NCBI GenBank assembly: GCA_030637945.1 | Contig: DAOWFN010000110.1 | Span: 1-8,336, forward strand | Origin: Gammaproteobacteria bacterium | GTDB lineage: Bacteria; Pseudomonadota; Gammaproteobacteria; SZUA-229 | Length of the DNA: 8,336 nucleotides | Direction: 5' to 3' | In this document: positions 6,391 through 8,336 of the stretch, in pieces | Numbering within the stretch: position 1 is the first letter of the stretch | Layout of the letters: each line of letters begins with the position of its first letter | Position numbers and translations under genes: made by a program | Notes under the pieces: generated by a model | Told to the model about the DNA's origin: nothing | Databases searched by the model: none | Seen by the model: only the letters and a program-made list of their open reading frames with translations

Positions 6391-6419
6391 CAACAATGAA
6401 ACTCCTTTCATTATTGTCA
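6388..6419 (+). terminator. Hairpin starting at the hemH stop codon (possible 3' end structure)
   Basis: TGACAA-C-AATGAAA pairs with TTTCATT-A-TTGTCA around a CTCC loop, giving 13 pairs with one mismatch. The left arm begins with the hemH TGA stop itself. No U-tract follows, so it may be an mRNA-stabilising or repeat-derived structure rather than an intrinsic terminator. The right end runs directly into the GTCATCCCGA repeat. Confidence 0.45.
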
Positions 6420-6538
6420 TCCCGAGGCACGAAGGATCTAGCTCTTGTTTTCACCACACCAAAGATCCTTCGGCAACTGCTCCTGCATTACCCTGGCAAC
6501 CTACATCCATGTAGGGATGACTATCGTTCAGGATGACA
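6416..6538. repeat. Degenerate, interrupted copy of the REP/MITE-like hairpin element
   Basis: The left part (6416-6439, GTCATCCCGAGG...GAAGGATCT) and 6463-6471 (AGATCCTTC) pair through a 10-bp inner stem. The outer right end (6520-6538, ACTATCGTTCAGGATGACA) is identical over 19 bases to 1041-1059. In the copy at 969-1061, AGATCCTTC is joined directly to ACTATCG; here 48 nt (6472-6519) separate them. The separating stretch contains its own small hairpin, CCTAC-ATCCAT-GTAGG (6500-6515). Confidence 0.72.
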
Positions 6539-6546
6539 CCCATACC

Positions 6547-6585
6547 GTCATCCCGACAGAGCTGTTTTAAGGCGACGAGGGACCT
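6547..6585. repeat. Third, decayed repeat fragment just before the DUF523 gene
   Basis: GTCATCCCGA recurs at 6547-6556, identical to 6416-6425, and GACGAGGGACCTT (6573-6585) resembles the opposite end of the same type of element (compare GAAGGATCTT). Stem potential is weak. The fragment reaches to within about 10 nt of the DUF523 start codon, so it forms that gene's leader. Confidence 0.5.
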
Positions 6586-6595
6586 TTAATTCACC

Positions 6596-7108
6596 ATGAA
6601 AGACCAAAAACCGTTAGTCGGAGTTAGCCAATGTCTGCTCGGCGATGCAGTGCGTTATGACGGTCAGTCTAAAACCAACACCATCGTTATGGAAAAGCTT
6701 AGTAAGATATTTAATCTTGTTCCTGTTTGCCCGGAAGTTGAAGCAGGCTTAGGCATTCCACGCCCACCCGTGCAACTCACTGGCAGCATTGAAAACCCAA
6801 AACTCATCGGTCGTGATGATCCTTCCATTGACGTCACCAGTATCATGCAAAATTACTGCAACACAAAACCAGCTGAGCTAAACCAGCTTTCGGGTTTTAT
6901 CTTCAAAAGCCGTTCACCCAGCTGCGGTTTAAACAGTACGCCAGTCTATATCGACGGGCACTGTGCCACTGAAACCAGTCATGGCATTTTTGCAAAAAAG
7001 CTATGCGAGACTTATCCGAACTTACCTGTCATTGAAGACAACGAACTGGAAAATGAAAACTTACTGGATAAATTTATACGATCAACAATGACGAAACATC
7101 TAAACTAA
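6596..7108 (+). CDS. DUF523 family protein, TudS-like iron-sulfur desulfidase candidate
   Basis: The 170-residue protein is a stand-alone DUF523 domain; in E. coli YbgA this domain is fused to DUF1722. The family blocks are present: GVSQCLLGDAVRYDG (9-23), VPVCPEVEAGLGIPRPPVQL (42-61), GFIFKSRSPSCGL (100-112), HGIFAKKL, and NLPVIEDNELENENLLDKFI at the end. The three conserved cysteines C13, C45 and C110 match the [4Fe-4S] ligands of TudS, a DUF523 member shown to remove sulfur from thiouracil. Whether this copy uses thiouracil or another thiolated compound cannot be told. It is cytoplasmic, with no signal peptide. The ribosome site is poor: GAGGG lies 14 nt upstream within a repeat fragment, so expression may be low or controlled by leader structure. 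The downstream neighbour is convergent. Confidence 0.88.
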   Translation: MKDQKPLVGVSQCLLGDAVRYDGQSKTNTIVMEKLSKIFNLVPVCPEVEAGLGIPRPPVQLTGSIENPKLIGRDDPSIDVTSIMQNYCNTKPAELNQLSGFIFKSRSPSCGLNSTPVYIDGHCATETSHGIFAKKLCETYPNLPVIEDNELENENLLDKFIRSTMTKHLN

Positions 7109-7140
7109 TCAGATCGCTACGCTCTATATACAAGTAAAAA

Positions 7141-7164
7141 ATTACGCCTCTCTCGAGGCGTAAT
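7141..7164 (-). terminator. Rho-independent terminator of the copper-storage gene
   Basis: ATTACGCCTC and GAGGCGTAAT form a perfect 10-bp stem around a 4-nt loop. Read on the minus strand it is followed by a run of T residues (opposite the A-run 7136-7140), so it terminates the gene ending at 7191. On the plus strand only ACATAAG follows, so it would serve the DUF523 gene poorly. Confidence 0.88.
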
Positions 7165-7190
7165 ACATAAGCAAGCTGATGCATTAAAAC

Positions 7191-7676
7191 TTAAGCAAGA
7201 CTAAGCTTGATAGCATCAACGATATCATCACATGCATCGGCACAAGCTTTACACTCTTTGTGCTGGTCATGTTTATTACACTCTTTGGCGCAATCAACAC
7301 AAACTTTTTCACATACTTTAGCGTACTCTTTAACGTAACTTGAATTTGATGCCACCAGATAAGCAAAACCGCCACAGATAGCCATCATCTCATGTGCCTT
7401 GCTTGCGCATTCAGCCAGATCGGTATCACCCTCGGTGAAACTGACCATGCAGTGTGAGATACAGCGACGGCCTTTATCGGTACAGTTATTTACTGCATCC
7501 ATCAGATCAGTTAACTGGGTCGAATGCTTACTGTGGTCATGCTCTTTCGAGGCTGCCGCTGATGCAGAGCCTGCATAAACCATGCTTGCTGCAGCGCTCA
7601 TACCCAGCAATACATCTCTACGACTGATGCCATCTTTTTCCTGTTGTTTATTAGATACAATTTCTTTTTCTGACAT
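7191..7676 (-). CDS. Tat-exported four-helix-bundle copper storage protein (Csp1-like)
   Basis: The 161-residue protein begins with a twin-arginine signal: SRRDVLLG (18-25), then a hydrophobic stretch and a likely cleavage near ASA-A (about residue 40). A His-rich segment (KEHDHSKHS, 44-52) follows. The mature part is helical with twelve cysteines (65, 72, 76, 90, 101, 122, 126, 129, 133, 142, 145, 149), many spaced three or four apart along helices. This is the pattern of Csp1/DUF326 proteins, which fill the core of a four-helix bundle with thiolate-bound Cu(I). Methanotroph Csp1 is also Tat-exported and has thirteen Cys. The role is probably storage or buffering of copper outside the cytoplasm. 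Start ATG 7676 has GGAG eight nt upstream. It follows the DUF2202 gene by 65 bp on the same strand and is closed by a terminator. No CueR/CsoR operator was recognised. Confidence 0.9.
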   Translation of the reverse strand: MSEKEIVSNKQQEKDGISRRDVLLGMSAAASMVYAGSASAAASKEHDHSKHSTQLTDLMDAVNNCTDKGRRCISHCMVSFTEGDTDLAECASKAHEMMAICGGFAYLVASNSSYVKEYAKVCEKVCVDCAKECNKHDQHKECKACADACDDIVDAIKLSLA

Positions 7677-7741
7677 ATCCTAGACTCCGCTATTAAAATT
7701 GAAGACTAGTTGTACTACAGATGCAAGCAACAAATCAATGA

Positions 7742-8336
7742 TTAATTAGTTTCCATTGCAGAGCTAACGATCTCATCATACGCCTGCTGCGACAGATACT
7801 GAGGCTGATAGATTATCCCCTGCTTTTCCAGGCTACTGGTGAAAGATCGTAAATGATTTCGAGAACCCTTTAACAAATTACTATATACAAGGGCAATATC
7901 CTGGTTATCCACATAGTTGTCGAGCTGTACCTGTATATCGATTATATCTATCTCTTCGATTGCAGCGCCTACCAGCAGTGCATCAATTAATGACGCTGAG
8001 CCTTGAGCGATTAAAGTGTCATACAGATTTTGTAGTTTTTCATCGACGAATAAACCGATGTCGTTGTCACCGACCGGATCAGCAATGCCGTATTTTTCGA
8101 GCAGCGCCAATACAGCATCAGTGTGTGTTTGCTCACTGTTTGAAATATTATCAAATATATTAATGCCCCAAATATCAAACATCGTTATATATGTATCACG
8201 AGCAAGCTTCTCTTCTTCTCTCATATATTCCAGACCGGCAATCTCATCAGCGCTTAGGTCTTCCAGTGGTAAAGCAGTTAAGGCATCATCCAGTTTCGTT
8301 TCATCAAATGAAGTGGAACCGTCCGAACTTGCTGCA
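7742..8336 (-). CDS. DUF2202 ferritin-like protein (5' end outside window)
   Basis: The frame stays open to the window edge, so the true start lies beyond 8336; the Met at 8224 is internal, because the conserved block LSADEIAGLEYMREEEKLARDTY spans it. DUF2202 proteins are ferritin-like four-helix bundles. The expected carboxylate and His positions are visible: EEEKLARD, NSEQTHTDAVLALLEKYG, GAAIEEIDIIDI and SRNHLRSF. They are consistent with a two-metal site (EExxH-type), although the metal and reaction of the family are not established. The visible N-terminal part (AASSDGSTSFDETK) looks like a flexible linker, which suggests an exported protein with a signal or lipobox outside the window. The last block, YLSQQAYDEIV, is the usual family end. 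It lies directly upstream of the Csp1-like gene and is probably co-transcribed with it, suggesting periplasmic metal handling. Confidence 0.86.
   Translation of the reverse strand, partial: AASSDGSTSFDETKLDDALTALPLEDLSADEIAGLEYMREEEKLARDTYITMFDIWGINIFDNISNSEQTHTDAVLALLEKYGIADPVGDNDIGLFVDEKLQNLYDTLIAQGSASLIDALLVGAAIEEIDIIDIQVQLDNYVDNQDIALVYSNLLKGSRNHLRSFTSSLEKQGIIYQPQYLSQQAYDEIVSSAMETN

Noticed and set aside
7677..7741. Separate promoter or copper-responsive operator before the Csp1-like gene
   Set aside because: No convincing -35/-10 pair and no clear CueR or CsoR palindrome; co-transcription with the DUF2202 gene is simpler.
8222..8224. Met at 8224 as the start of the DUF2202 protein
   Set aside because: The open frame and conserved family residues (LSADEIAGLEY) continue upstream to the window edge, so this Met is internal.

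Overview
The window looks like chromosomal DNA of a free-living gammaproteobacterium with moderate GC content. The basis is the style of the ferrochelatase, the small orphan ParA, the stand-alone DUF523 protein, and the RNA-like hairpin repeats between genes. The genus cannot be named from this sequence. No phage, transposase, CRISPR, tRNA or rRNA was seen.

Layout. Positions 1-945 (-) hold a partial HIT-superfamily nucleotidyltransferase that resembles GDP-hexose phosphorylases. Its upstream side carries a perfect 31-bp inverted repeat (969-1061). Positions 1084-1722 (-) encode a small orphan ParA-type ATPase. The 300-bp gap after it (1723-2022) is not empty. It holds a textbook-looking sigma-54 promoter on the + strand, with two NtrC-like upstream sites and IHF-like sites. 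These drive a 46-residue single-helix membrane microprotein (2023-2163) that ends at a strong bidirectional terminator. On the other side of that terminator ends the three-gene proton-translocating transhydrogenase operon pntAA-pntAB-pntB (5101 down to 2256, -).

Divergent from pnt is hemH (ferrochelatase, 5236-6390, +). Next come a cluster of degenerate hairpin repeats (6388-6585) and a DUF523/TudS-like iron-sulfur protein (6596-7108, +). A terminator at 7141-7164 closes a minus-strand pair: a secreted DUF2202 ferritin-like protein (partial, 7742-8336) followed by a Tat-exported, cysteine-rich four-helix copper-storage protein (Csp1-like, 7191-7676).

How the genes fit together. The pnt operon links the proton gradient to NADPH supply. 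HemH inserts iron into protoporphyrin. The Csp1-like/DUF2202 pair suggests metal handling outside the cytoplasm. The most noteworthy item is the apparent nitrogen-responsive (NtrC/sigma-54) control region in front of an unrecognised membrane microprotein.
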